Assembly (NCBI GenBank): GCA_905221605.1
Contig: CAJNDS010002522.1
Coordinates: 10,001 to 62,181 of the forward strand
Reading direction: 5' to 3'
From: Symbiodinium natans
Taxonomy: Eukaryota > Sar > Dinophyceae > Suessiales > Symbiodiniaceae
DNA: 52,181 nucleotides
Position numbers and translations under genes: made by a program. Position 1 is the stretch's first letter, and each line of letters begins with the position of its first letter. Positions 1 to 10,649 of this stretch are shown in pieces. A model generated the notes under the pieces. It was not told where the DNA came from and ran no database searches. It worked only from the letters and a program-made list of their open reading frames with translations.

Positions 1-934
1 GTTGCGGTGTGTGGGGGGCTTTCTTTGGTTGAGGGCTTATGGGCTTATTCGAGCCGTTTATTAAGGGATGTTTTTGGAGGTTGCTACCAAGGGGGCATAA
101 AGCCCAGAGTAGCTTGTGGGGTTGAGGGTTTTAGGGTTTAGGTGGGGGGTGGGGGTGTGTTGGGGATTGGGGAGTTGGGACAAAACGGTACCATTGGGCT
201 ACCAAGAGTATCTATCCACCAGCACGCCCCTAAACCCTAAACCCTAAACCCTAGACCCTAGACCCTAGACCCTAAACCCTAAACCCTAAGTCCTTCAATC
301 GTCGGCCTGCAGCGGCTCGGGAGCTAGTAGCTTTTGGGCTTGCAGGTTTGGTGCCTTCGGGATTTCGGGCTTGGGTTTTAGGGTTTAGGGTTTAGGGTTT
401 AGGGTTTAGGGTTAGGGTTTAGGGTTTAGGGTTTAGGGTTTAGGGTTTAGGGTTTAGGGTTTAGGGTTTAGGGTTTAGGGTTTAGGGTTTAGGTTTAGGG
501 TTTAGGGTTTAGGGTTTAGGGTTTAGGGTTTAGGGCTTAGGGTTTAGGGCTTAGGGTTTAGGGTTTAGGGTTTAGGGTTTAGGGTTTAGGGTTTAGGGTT
601 TAGGGTTTAGGGTTCGGGTGTTGAGGGCTTGGGGCTTTAGGGTCTTAGGGATTGAGGGTTTGGCTTTAGGGTTTGGGGAGTGGGTGGGGTGGGTGGAAAC
701 GTTGAAGGAGGGCTTTAGGGATTTTAGGCTACCCTAAATCGACTTAAGGGATCAGGGACTTAGCAAGCAGGGTTATAAGAAAGGTAACTATACTTATAAA
801 TACATGCAAGCCCGATGAAGGTACTTCTAACCATACTTTAGAAGTGCCCTAGACCCCAAACCCTAAACCCGAAACGCTGAACCCTAAACCCTAAGCCCTA
901 AACCCCTAAACCCCTAAACCCCTCAACCCTAAAC

Positions 935-1029
935 GGATCCTCCAAGAAAACTTCGGCTTTGAGGTTCGGTTCACCCCTTCCGTGCGCAGACATTGGGTGG
1001 AACCTTCCCTCGGACCAGGACTGCCGGAC
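935..1029. other. Exon-like cassette, strand unresolved
   Basis: Unique GC-rich segment framed by CCCTAAA (left) and TTTAGGG (right), like the proven exons. Plus strand reads ILQENFGFEVRFTPSVRRHW and onward without stop; the minus strand is also open (VRQSWSEGRFHPMSAHGRGE). I recognise neither. Confidence 0.3.
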
Positions 1030-1825
1030 TTTAGGGTTTAGGGTTTAGGGTTTAGGGTTTAGGGTTTAGGGTCTAGGGTTTAGGGTTTCGGGTTTAGGGT
1101 TTAGGGTTTAGGGTAGGACCCCAGGTCCTAACCCCCAACGTCCAGAATCCCAGGGGTTCAACTCCAAATCCTGAAGCCCTGGACCCCAGGCTAGCTGTGT
1201 CGTCGCAGGCCGCTTTCTGGGGTTTAGTTTAGGGTTTTAGGGTTTATGGTTATGGTAGCATGCTTATTTGTCGTATGAATCGGTGTGAAGTAGTTGTATG
1301 AGAAGTACAGGAGAACACTGGCAGGCGCGATGAAATCGGGCAGGGCAGGCAAAAGACATGCTATGAAAGAAGAGGTAGAACAGGTGTTGACTGTATTGGT
1401 AATGTTGACATAGAAGCAATTTTAGAGCGGCTTAGGGTTTAGGGTTTAGGGTTTAGGGTTTAGGGTTTAGGGTTTAGGGTTTAGGGTTTAGGGTTTAGGG
1501 TTTAGGGTTTAGGGTTTAGGGTGTAGGGTGTAGGGTGTAGGGTTCAGGGTTTAGGGTTTAGGGTTTAGGTTCTAGATGAATCTTGCAGATTCAGGTATAG
1601 CAACACGCCACTCTCTCTACACTTCCCGCCTCGATCGGTCGGATCCAGGGGCATCATGACATACCTCATCAGGGTTCAGGGTTCAGGGTTTAGGGTTTAG
1701 GGTTTCGGGTTCAGGGTTTAGGGCTGCGCGCACTCGACTTCAGATGCTTAGTCGGCTCAAGAGATTAAGGTTTCGGGCCTTTGCTTTACGGTTCAAACAA
1801 CATATCAACAACAAAACAAAACCCC

Positions 1826-1955
1826 CTGGTTCTTAGTAGGGAATGAGGGAATTAGGATATATATATATATATATATATATATACCCTTTAAAGGATTACA
1901 TACCCTTTAAGGGATTACATAGGGACTCATTCCCTCATTCCCTACTAAGAACCAG
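1826..1955. repeat. 130-bp MITE-like inverted repeat with (TA)n core
   Basis: Perfect 27-bp terminal inverted repeats (1826-1852, starting CTGGTTCTTAGTAGGG, and 1929-1955) around a (TA)n run and two copies of an ACCCTTTAA.GGATTACATA-like motif. Size and structure fit a miniature inverted-repeat element or a strong hairpin. No target duplication is obvious. Confidence 0.6.
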
Positions 1956-2184
1956 CCAGAACAAAGAGACCCAGTCCAAACTGGCCCATCCAGAGGACGT
2001 TCTCCAGCACACGCGAACAAGAACCAAAATCCTAAACCCTTAAGCCCCAAACCCTAGAGCCCAAATAGATAGAATAGGGTTTGGAGGTGCCATTCTAGTA
2101 TACATATACAGGGACCGAAAGGGAATATTTGTCGTAATTTTTCCGGCCCCTAAACCCTAAACCCTGAAACCTAAACCCTAAACC

Positions 2185-2310
2185 CGGTTGCCGTTTTCTC
2201 GGAATCTTGAAAGCTCCGCATATTGCGGTCCCCCCTGGCGAATGGATGCAAGCGGACCCGGACTGCCTTTTCAGACCTCTTAAGACTGCTCATCTCAACC
2301 CTGAAAGGCC
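2185..2310 (-). other. Exon-like cassette, minus strand, possible kinase fragment
   Basis: Framed like the proven exons. One minus frame is open for over 40 codons and includes VRVRLHPFARGDRNMRSFQD. The PFA.G..R pattern recalls the glycine-rich motif of alpha-kinases (PFA.GA.R), but the resemblance is short. A plausible acceptor is CTTTCAG| near 2301. Confidence 0.3.
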
Positions 2311-2751
2311 TAGGGTTTAGGGTTTAGGGCTAGGGTTCAGGGTTTGGGGTTTAGAGTTTGGGGCTTAGGGTTTCGGGCTTCGGGCTTCGGGCTTCGGGCT
2401 TGAGGCTTGTCTCGCGGCAGCCCAGCTCACTGTGCATCCTCCCAGCATGGCATCAAGCACCATGCCACCCTAACGGCTTGCTCTCTGCAAGATCCCCTAC
2501 AGACCACTAATCCTATTCATATTCATATGTGTGTATGTATATCTATATATATATATATATGTATACGTTAAGCTTTAACTCGCACTTCAAAAAGCTGCCT
2601 GTAGCGCAGACTCCTGGGGCTCCCTGCTCTCAGCCGCGCATGCCCAAGTCCGGGGTGTTCTGGGTCCGTTTCCTAAACCCTAAACCCTAAACCCTAAACC
2701 CTAAACCCTAAACCCTAAACCCTAAACCCTAAACCCTGAGCAAGCATGCCC

Positions 2752-3576
2752 TTAGATTCCCTCTGCCACGTCCGGGGCGTTCGTCCTGATCCAGTCTGCT
2801 GCCTGGCGCAAGATTTGTGTTGCGTCACCATCCTCGGACTTTGATAGAATCCACCGGCAGTAGTCCACGTCGGTCTGGACAATCTCCGACAGCAAGGAGC
2901 CTCTGTACTTGCCGAACTTAAGCACAGGCTGAGCAGCCACATTCGCCACGTCTGGAGCATTCGTCTTGATCCAGTCTGCTACCTGGAGAAATCCTCGTGA
3001 TGCTTCAGCCTCCTCGGACGCTGACAGAATCCACTGGCAGTAGTCCGGGTCCTCCTTGACAACCTCCGACAGCAAGGACCCACGGTACTTGCCGAACTGA
3101 AGTACGGGCCCAGCAGTCATGTCCGCCACGTCTGGAGCATTCGTCCTGATCCAGTCTGCTGCCTCGATCAAGCTATGCGAAGCGTCACCATCCTCGGATG
3201 CTGATAGAATCCACCGGCAGTAGGCCACGTCGGTCTGGACAACCTCCGACACCAAGGAGCCTTGGTACTTGCCGAACCTAAGTACGGGCTCAGCAGTCGT
3301 GTCCGCCACGTCCGGAGCATTCGTCTTGATCCAGTCTGCTGCCTCGATCAACACATCTGTTGCATCAGCGTCCGCGGATGCTGATAGAAGCCACTGGCAG
3401 TAGCCTGCGTCCTTCTGGACAACCTCCGACAGCAAGGACCCACGGTACTTGCCGAAGGAAACTTCAAGGTCAGCACCAGGCGCAAAGGCCGGAAACGCAC
3501 TGCAAGCCCACAGAACCAGCCCAACAGCTGCCACTGCCGAAAAGCTACGGCCACGGCGGAAGGAAGAGGCCCTCAT
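2752..3576 (-). CDS. Four-repeat FGKYRG-type protein with N-terminal signal sequence
   Basis: Intronless frame of 274 codons from ATG at 3576 to TAA at 2752-2754. The frame stays open 24 codons upstream but only reaches a GTG, so the ATG is preferred. Residues 1-35 hold basic residues (MRASSFRRGR) then a hydrophobic run (FSAVAAVGLVLWACSAFPAF) and a FAP motif, which resembles a secretory or complex-plastid leader; in peridinin dinoflagellates a Phe after the signal peptide is typical. Four repeats of about 60 residues follow, each with FGKYRGSLLSEVV, then YC.WILS, then AADWI.TNAPDVA. The GKYRG...YC.W pattern resembles small domains widespread in algal proteins whose function I cannot state. 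At DNA level the repeats are about 180 bp each. The stop lies about 20 bases from a telomere-like array, so little 3' UTR is visible. The coding frame is convincing; the function is unknown. Confidence 0.75.
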   Translation of the reverse strand: MRASSFRRGRSFSAVAAVGLVLWACSAFPAFAPGADLEVSFGKYRGSLLSEVVQKDAGYCQWLLSASADADATDVLIEAADWIKTNAPDVADTTAEPVLRFGKYQGSLVSEVVQTDVAYCRWILSASEDGDASHSLIEAADWIRTNAPDVADMTAGPVLQFGKYRGSLLSEVVKEDPDYCQWILSASEEAEASRGFLQVADWIKTNAPDVANVAAQPVLKFGKYRGSLLSEIVQTDVDYCRWILSKSEDGDATQILRQAADWIRTNAPDVAEGI

Positions 3577-3721
3577 GTCTACGCAGGAAGACACGGAAGA
3601 TAGGACAAGACTTGAGCTTTGAGTCCCTGTAATGGCAGCTCGCACCACAGCCGCATTTAGGAACCCTAAACGCTAAACCCTAAACCCGAAACCCTAAACC
3701 CTAAACCCTCCGAAAAAACTA

Positions 3722-3816
3722 CGCTGCTAAGGCCCACTTTCAGGCCACGGGGCATGAGCTTCTGCGCCACCGATCGCAAGTCTCGCATGATGGTCCTCAG
3801 ACGACTCAGGCGGGAG
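3722..3816. other. Exon-like cassette, probably minus strand
   Basis: Framed by CCCTAAA (left) and TTTAGGG (right). The minus frame reads LRTIMRDLRSVAQKLMPRGL and beyond without stop and looks helical; the plus frame is open too. It lies upstream of the FGKYRG gene on the same strand. Not recognised. Confidence 0.3.
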
Positions 3817-3880
3817 GTTTAGGGTTTAGGGTTTAGGGTTTCGGGTTGAGGGTTTCGGGTTTAGGGTTTGCTGTAATGGG

Positions 3881-4240
3881 GCGTAGATGCTGTGAAGGTT
3901 AGGATGCAGCAGCGGCTCGAATGCTTCGGCAGGTGCGAAGACCAGCTCTGGCCCGATTGTGGAGGGCCATCTAATACTTTTCTCCCACCCCACACCGTCC
4001 GAGGCGGCCAAACCAGCCAAACCTACATGACAATCGCTTACTTTCAAAAAGACCTTTCCGTCACCGATGGCCACTTTCAGCCAAGGGAAAGGTTTGAGGC
4101 CAGGTCCTAGGACGGGTTTCAGCTGCGTAGAAAAGGAGAGCGTTAGGGGGGAGCAGGGAGGTTCCGGTACCGGGCCCATCGTGGGTGCTAGCGACCTGGG
4201 TCGACTTTCGCCATAGAGGTCGAAGGGCTTAAGCGCCCCC
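3881..4240. repeat. Dispersed repeat family, copy A
   Basis: Shares with 7312-7810 the segments GCGTAGATGCT.TGAAGGTTAG, GATGCAGCAG.GGCTCGAA, TTTCTCCCACC.CAC.CCGT, TTCCGTCACCGATGG and, further on, CGACCTGGGTCG. The order is the same and divergence is considerable. No coding frame is common to both, so it looks like an old non-coding repeat. Confidence 0.7.
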
Positions 4241-5932
4241 CCCCTCTCTAGGGGGGCGGCCAGGGCCCTGAGTTTAGGGTCATTCTCGCTTTCATGTCCG
4301 AAACTCGGATCTCACACAACAAAGCCTTAAGCTAAACCCTAAACCCTAAACCCTAAACCCTAAACCCTAGACCCCCCCCCAAACCCTCAACTCTGAGGTC
4401 TGCACAACGAACTTGGGGCTTAGAAGCTGGTAGGCGTGTGGGGGCTCAAGACTTCGGTGCTTTCAAAGGGTTTAGGGTTTAGGGTTTAGGGTTTAGGGTT
4501 TAGGGTTTAGGGTTTAGGGTTTAGGGTTTAGGGTTTAGGGGTTAGGGGTTAGGGGTTAGGGGTTAGGGTTTAGGGTTTAAGGCTTAGGGCTTCGGGCTTA
4601 GGGCTTAGGATTTAGGTTTAGGGTTTAGGGCTTACCGTTCAGAGGTTCGGGGACTAGGGCTTAGGGTTTTGGAGTGCTTAGGGGAATGCAAAAAAAGCAT
4701 TGTGAGTCAGAGGACCAGCCTAGAGAAGCGCCTTACAGGTTCAGGCTTAAGGATGTAGAGCTTGGGTTTGGGGTTTAGGCTTTAGGGCTTGGGGTTTCAG
4801 GTTCAGGGTGTACGGGTCGAAGGTGGTGCCTTCAAGACGCCCAACCTTTCCCGGAAGAAGGTACCCACTGGGCCCTTCTAAACAGAAAATCACTAGGGGA
4901 GCCACTGCGACATTTATGTTGTTGAGAGTTGCGTGGATCTTGCTGCGATACCGAATACCAAGTCCCCTTCTGGTAGTATCATTCACCCTCAACCGCAATC
5001 ACTTGGCTCCAGACCTACTGAGGGCCGCTGAAACACGTAAACCAAGTTGGGGCATCTGAAGGGGTACTTGGGAGGGATTAGGAATGGACACCTAGTCCCA
5101 ACGAGCCCTAACCCCCCAAGTTCGCAAGTGACGGCTGGCGCGCCCTTGAAAACCTATGATTTGGGACACACCCTAAGCTCCCCGAACTCCTAAACTCTCC
5201 CCAAGGGTTTAGGGTTTAGGGTTTATGTAGGGTTGAGGGTTTAGGGTTTAGGGTTTAGGGTTTAGGGTTTAGGGTTTAGGGTTTAGGGTTTAGGGTTTAG
5301 GGCAGCTTCCGCAAGACCCTTCAATACTGCCCTAAACCCCTGAACGGTTCGTTCCCGAAGCCTGGGGTTGCCACCTTGGGGTGTGCAAGGTAGTCTCTCA
5401 CCATCAGCCCCAGAACCTCACACCCTAAACCTTGAAGCCTCAACCCCACAACCGTCAACCCTGAACCCTGAACCCTCAATTCCTTGACGTACCGGCCCTA
5501 AACCCTGAACCCCAAACCCGAAACCCTAAACCCCAAACCCTACACCCCAAACCCTAAAGCCTAAACCCCAAATCCCAAACCCCAAACCCTAAACCCCAAA
5601 CCCTAAACCCTAAACCCCAAACCCTGAACCCTAAACCCCAAACCAAAAACCCTAAACCCTAAACCCCAAATCCCAAACCCCAAACCCTAAACCCTAAACC
5701 CCAAACCCTAAACCCTAAACCCCAAACCCTAAACCCCAAACCCTAAACCCCAAACCGCAAACCCCAAACCCCAAGCCCCAAACCCCAAACCCTAAACCCC
5801 AAACCCTGAACCCCAAACCCCAAACCCTAAACTCAAAACCCTAAACCCTACACCCTAAACCCTAAACCCCAAACCCTAAACCCTAAACCCTAAACCCCAA
5901 ACCCCAAACCCTCAACCCTAAACCCTAAACCC

Positions 5933-6016
5933 AAGCTCGGGGTCCGGCTCAGAGACAGGCTCGTCCAGGGTGCAGCGCCCAGGCAGCGGCTGGTGGTCTT
6001 CCTCCTGCCACCACAG
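5933..6016. other. Exon-like cassette, strand unresolved
   Basis: GC-rich unique segment between CCCTAAA and TTTAGGG arrays. Minus reads EEDHQPLPGRCTLDEPVSEP after a GGTGGCAG| acceptor; plus is also open. Not recognised. Confidence 0.3.
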
Positions 6017-7150
6017 GGTTTTTGGGGTTTAGGGTTTAGGGTTTAGGGTTCAGGGTTTAGGGTTTAGGGTTTAGGGTTATAGGGTTATAGGGTTTAGGGT
6101 TTAGGGTTAGGGTTAGGGTTTAGGGTTATAGGATTTCGGGTTTAGGGTTTAGGGTTTAGGGTTTAGGGTTCAGGGTTATAGAAACCGGTCTACGGTGGCT
6201 CTGACAATGTCCAGTACACCGTCCCCCATCGCTCCAAAAGGAAATACAGAGCCGACTCAATCCTAAAACCCTATACATTAAACAAAGACTAACGTAAACC
6301 CTAAATCCAACAAAACAACTGAGCCCTGCTTAAAAGCAAACCCAAGAAACCTTCTGTGTACCCCCCCCCCCTCTACCCCAAAAACCATACACCCTAAACC
6401 GTACGCATCCCTCCCCAAGCGTATTTGCCTAAAGTGTGTGTTTGTTTTGTGTTCATCGTTGTTAGTGTTACTCTTTTTATTGGACACGGCTGCTGCTCTG
6501 AACGCTCTTGCATTGTTTTACTCTTATCGCTTCTTGTCGAGCAACTCACGATACCATATGTCTGGGGCTCCTTTTTTGCGATATAAAGCTTCTATGCGCG
6601 CAAAGATGTGAGCAGACAAGCACCCTTATTCCCCCCCGAAAAACCTTAAGCCTTAAACTCCTAACCCTAAACTGAACCTGGACTTTTACATCCTAAACCC
6701 TAATCCTTAATGGGTTCCCTCTATCTCCTCGCAAAGCCAAGAAGGCAAACCCTTCTTGCTCTCGTGTTTCTGGAGAACCCAGGGCCCATTGTCGGGTTTA
6801 GGGTTTAGGGTTTAGGGCTTAGGGTTCAGGGTTTAGGGTTTAGGGCTTAGGGCTTAGGGTTTAGGGTTTAGGGCGTGGGGTTTAGGGTCTAGGGTTTAAG
6901 GTTTAGGGTTCACGGTTTTGGGTTCAAGTTCTGAATTGGCCCATCATGCTGCCGAACCCAGATGCAAGGGCTTGGGGTTTAGGGCTTCGGGATATCCTTT
7001 CCTGGGATCTTTGGAACCCCCCTACGGGCCAGTTCACACTTCGCCCCCCCTAAACCACCATAAGCCCCCCTAAAGCCCCCAAACCCCAAAACCAAAAACC
7101 CAAAACCCAAACCCTAAACCCCATCCCGAAACCGTCTCTCTGCCTGGGAG

Positions 7151-7234
7151 GATCCCTGGAAGACCGGCACAGAGCTGCTGGACCTCTACTCGCTCAGGGC
7201 AGGTGGTGCTGAGGTCTTTCTGAAGGCGTTGTTG
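7151..7234. other. Exon-like cassette, strand unresolved
   Basis: Plus strand: after CTGGGAG| it reads DPWKTGTELLDLYSLRAGGA and continues to a |GTGGGC donor. The minus strand has an open frame as well (KDLSTTCPERVEVQQLC). Framed like the proven exons; no family recognised. Confidence 0.35.
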
Positions 7235-7311
7235 GTGGGCTTAGGGCTTAGGCTTGAGGGTTGAGGGTTTAGGGCTTAGGGCTTAGGGCTTAGGGTTTAG
7301 GGCTTAGGGTG

Positions 7312-7810
7312 GCGTAGATGCTCTGAAGGTTAGATGCAGCAGAGGCTCGAAAGTCTTGTCAGGTGCGAAAAGCAGCTCTAACCCAACTGCGGAAGGACAT
7401 CCAACACCTTTCTCCCACCTCACGCCGTTTCAGGCGGCAAAGCCACCCTGACCTATTCCTTTTCGGGTTTAAGCCTAAACTCAGAACAATTGCTTACTTC
7501 CAATAAAAACGTCTTCCGTCACCGATGGTCAGCCAAGGGGAAGGTTTTAGCAGGGAGCTTGAGGGGGTCAAGGCAGGTCAGAAGGGGGTCCCAGCAGGGT
7601 CCGAGGAGCGTCCCAGCTCCCAGGCGGGGCATCCCAGAAAGGTCCCAAGCAGGCGAGGGGCCCAGGGGTCTTGGGGTACCCCTTTTTTTAAGCTCGGCCC
7701 TCCATAAACTTGGATTTTAGGGTTGACTTTGGGTGCTACCGACCTCCGAGCTGTGGGAGGCGGGCGAACGACCTGGGTCGGCTTGCGCCATCGAGCTTGA
7801 GGGGCTTCCC
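7312..7810. repeat. Dispersed repeat family, copy B
   Basis: Second copy of the family at 3881-4240, longer because of an insert of about 150 bases (7560-7720) rich in CAGGTC/GGTCCCAGC-type short repeats. Confidence 0.7.
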
Positions 7811-8633
7811 CCACTGTAAGCCTTGAGTTTAGAGTTTAGGGTTTAGGGTCTGGGGGGGGGAGGGGGGGTCTACATTGCCTTATATCCCCCTATGCAAACC
7901 CTTTGAGTGACTCTATGGGGTACCTCATTCCCTTGGTCCCGACTCAGAGCCAGTAGATGCAGCGAAGCAAAGCGGCTCAGACTTTCGCCCCCCGAGATGT
8001 GAAGCCCCTAGCCAGCTCAGGGTTTAGAGTTTAGAGTTTAGAGTTTAGGGTTTAGGGTTTAGGGTTTAGGGTTTAGGGTTTAGGGTTTAGGGTTTAGGGT
8101 TTAGGGTTTAGGGTTTAGGGTTTAGGGTTTAGGGTTTAGGGTTTAGGGTTTAGGGTTTAGGGTTTAGGGTTTAGGGTTTAGGGTTTTTTTCCGGGGTTTT
8201 CGGGTTTAAAGGTTTTGGGGTTGAGGGTTTGGGGCTTAGGTTTCTAGGGTGCTAGGGTTTAAACCACTTAGCCATCAAATCATGTCCCTATTTTGGGTTC
8301 GATCCTCAATCCTAAGGGGGAAGGGGCGAAAGAAATCTGAGACGGAGGATCCGGGATCCACCGGGGTGAGCGTCCAGCTGCACACTTTTCAGTCACCACA
8401 CGACATGGCATAGCACATAACTCCAGCAATTCGGGCTCGGAGTCAGCACTCCCTGATCAACCAAATGCCCTACACGGCCATGTCGCGCAATGCCTGTCTC
8501 GCACGAACTGCAGGACAGTGAGCAGGCAGAAAGGCAGATTACCCCCATCCCTATTAAGGGTTGTTAGTATAACGGGGAACATCCCAACCCCAAACCCCAA
8601 ACCCCAAACCCTAAACCCTAAACCCTAAACCCT

Positions 8634-8719
8634 CGCAAGGCTCCCCGGCGCAGCATGGAGGGACACCGCCACGCCGGAGGAGTCGTCGTCGCCCCTCGGA
8701 GCTTGGGAGGATGTTGCGG
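8634..8719. other. Exon-like cassette, strand unresolved
   Basis: Unique GC-rich segment between CCCTAAA and TTTAGGG arrays. Plus frame AWRDTATPEESSSPLGAWED is the most protein-like; minus is open too, with an acceptor CTCCCAAG|. Not recognised. Confidence 0.3.
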
Positions 8720-9049
8720 GTTTAGGGTTTAGGGTTTAGGGTTTAGGGTTTCGGGTTTCGGGTTTAGGGTTTCGGGTTTCGGGTTTCGGGTTTAAGGGGT
8801 TCTAGGGTTCAGCGTTTAGGGTTTAGGGTGAGGCTTCAGGGTCTTTAGGGGCCTAAATTCGATGCCCAAGACCGACATGTTGTAGGTTCAGGGTTTAGGG
8901 TTTAGGGTTTAGGGTTTAGGGTTTAGGGTTTAGGGTTTAGGGTTTAGGGTTTAGGGTTTAGGGTTTAGGGTTTAGGACTTCAGGCCCAAGGCCTGGGGAT
9001 GGCAAACCCTGAAGCCAGAGAATGCCTAAACCCTAAACCCTAAACCCTA

Positions 9050-9330
9050 AACCCCCTAAACCCCCTAAACCCCCTAAACCCCCTAAACCCCCTAAACCCC
9101 CTAAACCCCCTAAACCCCCTAAACCCCCTAAACCTCCTAAACCCCCTAACCCCCTAAACCCCCTAAACCCCCTAAACCCCCTAAACCCCCTAAACCCCCC
9201 CCCTAAACCCCCTAAACCCCTAAACCCCCTAAACCCCCTAAACCCCCTAAACCCCCTAAACCCTAAACCCCCTAAACCCTAAACCCCTAAACCCCCTAAA
9301 CCCCCTAAACCCCCTAAACCCTAAACCCTA
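9050..9330. repeat. (CCCCCTAAA)n variant telomere-like array
   Basis: A nearly homogeneous array of a 9-bp unit with five C instead of three, flanked by ordinary CCCTAAA units. Its local homogeneity points to amplification of a single variant by slippage or unequal exchange. Confidence 0.85.
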
Positions 9331-10632
9331 AACCCGAACCCTAAACCCTAAACCCTAAACCCTAAACCCTACCTAAACCCTAAACCCTAAACAGAGCAAG
9401 GGTTTGAGGCCCTTAGGGTCGTATGATCCCTTGGGTTTAGGGTTTTGAGTTTAGGGTGTAGGGTTTAGGGTTTAGGGAATGTGGGCCCTTAATTTGGGGA
9501 ACCCTCATCTAGCCCTCATATGCCACATAGAGGCCGTACACCTAAACCCGAAGCCCCACGACCTGCTTGCAAGACCCTTGAAAACGTCCCTAAACTACCC
9601 GAAATCCTGAACCCTAAACCCTAAACCCTAATCCCTGAACCATGAACCCTGAACCCTAAACACTAGACCCTAAACCGAAACATCTGGTTCAACAAAGCCG
9701 CACTCCCATAGCTTGCAAAACAAGCTGGTCTCGAATTGAGGGCTGAAGCACAGGCTCAGTGCTCAAATCAGAAAAAGCTCCCTGTGATACCCATATATAT
9801 ATATATATGGATAGAGAGATATAAATGTGTGTATATATATATACCTACATATAATATAGATACTAAGCAAACTCAAAGCTTGTAATCGTAGCAATAACTC
9901 CACCAATAAAGAACCAAGGTTTAGGGTTTAGGGTGTGGGGTTTGGGGTTTAGGGCTTGGGGTTTAGGAGACTCTCGGGTTGAGATGGTCTGGGGCTTCAG
10001 CGTGCACCATGTGTGAACTCTATGATACTTTGCTGTCTTGAGCCGACCCAAGACACCTCAGGTTCGGGTTTTCGGTTGTAGGGTGCAGGGTTCCAGGGTT
10101 TAGGGTTGGGGTAGAAGGTTCTGGGGTTGAGCGTTTAGGGTTCAAGGTTGAGGGCTCCATATATTCTCACTGCGCCCACGCGGCATGCCATCTTCGACAC
10201 GTGTGCTTTTTGGCTGTGGAAAAAGTTTCGGGTTCAGGATTTCGGGTTTAAGGTATAGGTCAGCTTCCTATTTAGGACGCGCTACGACATACAGCGGGTT
10301 TCAGCTACATGGCTCACACCGGGAGGCCTGACACCATAAAACCCGAAGCCTGCAACACCTTCGGGCCCTTCAGCCGTTATGCCTCGTAAACCTTAAGGCC
10401 TTGCGCTCAAGAACCCTGCCTACAGGGCTTCAGGTTCCCTAAACCCTAAACCCTAAACCCTAAACCCTAAACCCTAACCCCTAACCCCTAACCCCTAACC
10501 CCTAAACCCAAACCTCTAAGACCTCCCCCACCCCAAATAAAAAAGCAAAAAAAAAAAAAAACTAAACTAAACCTCAAAGCCCAAACACAAAAAGAATTCC
10601 GAAACTCCAACCAACGCAGCGGCGGGGCGGAC

Positions 10633-10649
10633 CGCGTGATGTCGTAGAC
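10633..10649 (-). CDS. Rab GTPase micro-exon: VYDITR
   Basis: 17-nt micro-exon (GTC TAC GAC ATC ACG CG) preceded by GCTGAG| and followed by |GTCCGC. It encodes VYDIT plus the first two bases of an Arg codon, exactly the strand that follows ALL in Rab proteins. A longer version to 10612 (donor |GTTGGA) adds SAPPLRW, which fits the family less well. The following exon was not found. Confidence 0.7.

Larger units (their letters stand above)
1..2751. repeat. Telomere-like mosaic, left edge
   Basis: TTTAGGG arrays at about 374-640, 1029-1112, 1432-1570 and 2311-2345, and CCCTAAA arrays at about 230-290, 855-935 and 2672-2737, with unique stretches between (for example 1250-1432 and 2405-2670). 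No certain gene; exon-like pieces at 935-1029 and 2185-2310 are listed separately. A (TA)n run lies at about 1858-1882 and another near 2545-2562. Confidence 0.85.
3577..10611. repeat. Telomere-like mosaic with variant arrays
   Basis: Alternating arrays: TTTAGGG at about 4470-4580, 5200-5300, 6020-6180, 6795-6910, 8033-8186 (over 20 units), 8717-8830 and 8886-8974; CCCTAAA/CCCCAAA mosaics at 5470-5935; a (CCCCCTAAA)n 9-mer array at about 9050-9330. Unique stretches in between show no certain gene: 4680-5200, 6190-6790, 6920-7080, 8260-8570 and 9480-10430 contain only short frames. (TA)n runs lie near 9795-9850. Confidence 0.8.

Noticed and set aside
1-640. True chromosome end
   Set aside because: Arrays of both orientations occur throughout the window and are interrupted by unique DNA and exons; nothing marks position 1 as a terminus.
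3600-3615. AGCTCAAG before the FGKYRG gene as a spliced-leader relic
   Set aside because: Only seven to eight bases match and the preceding bases do not follow the leader.
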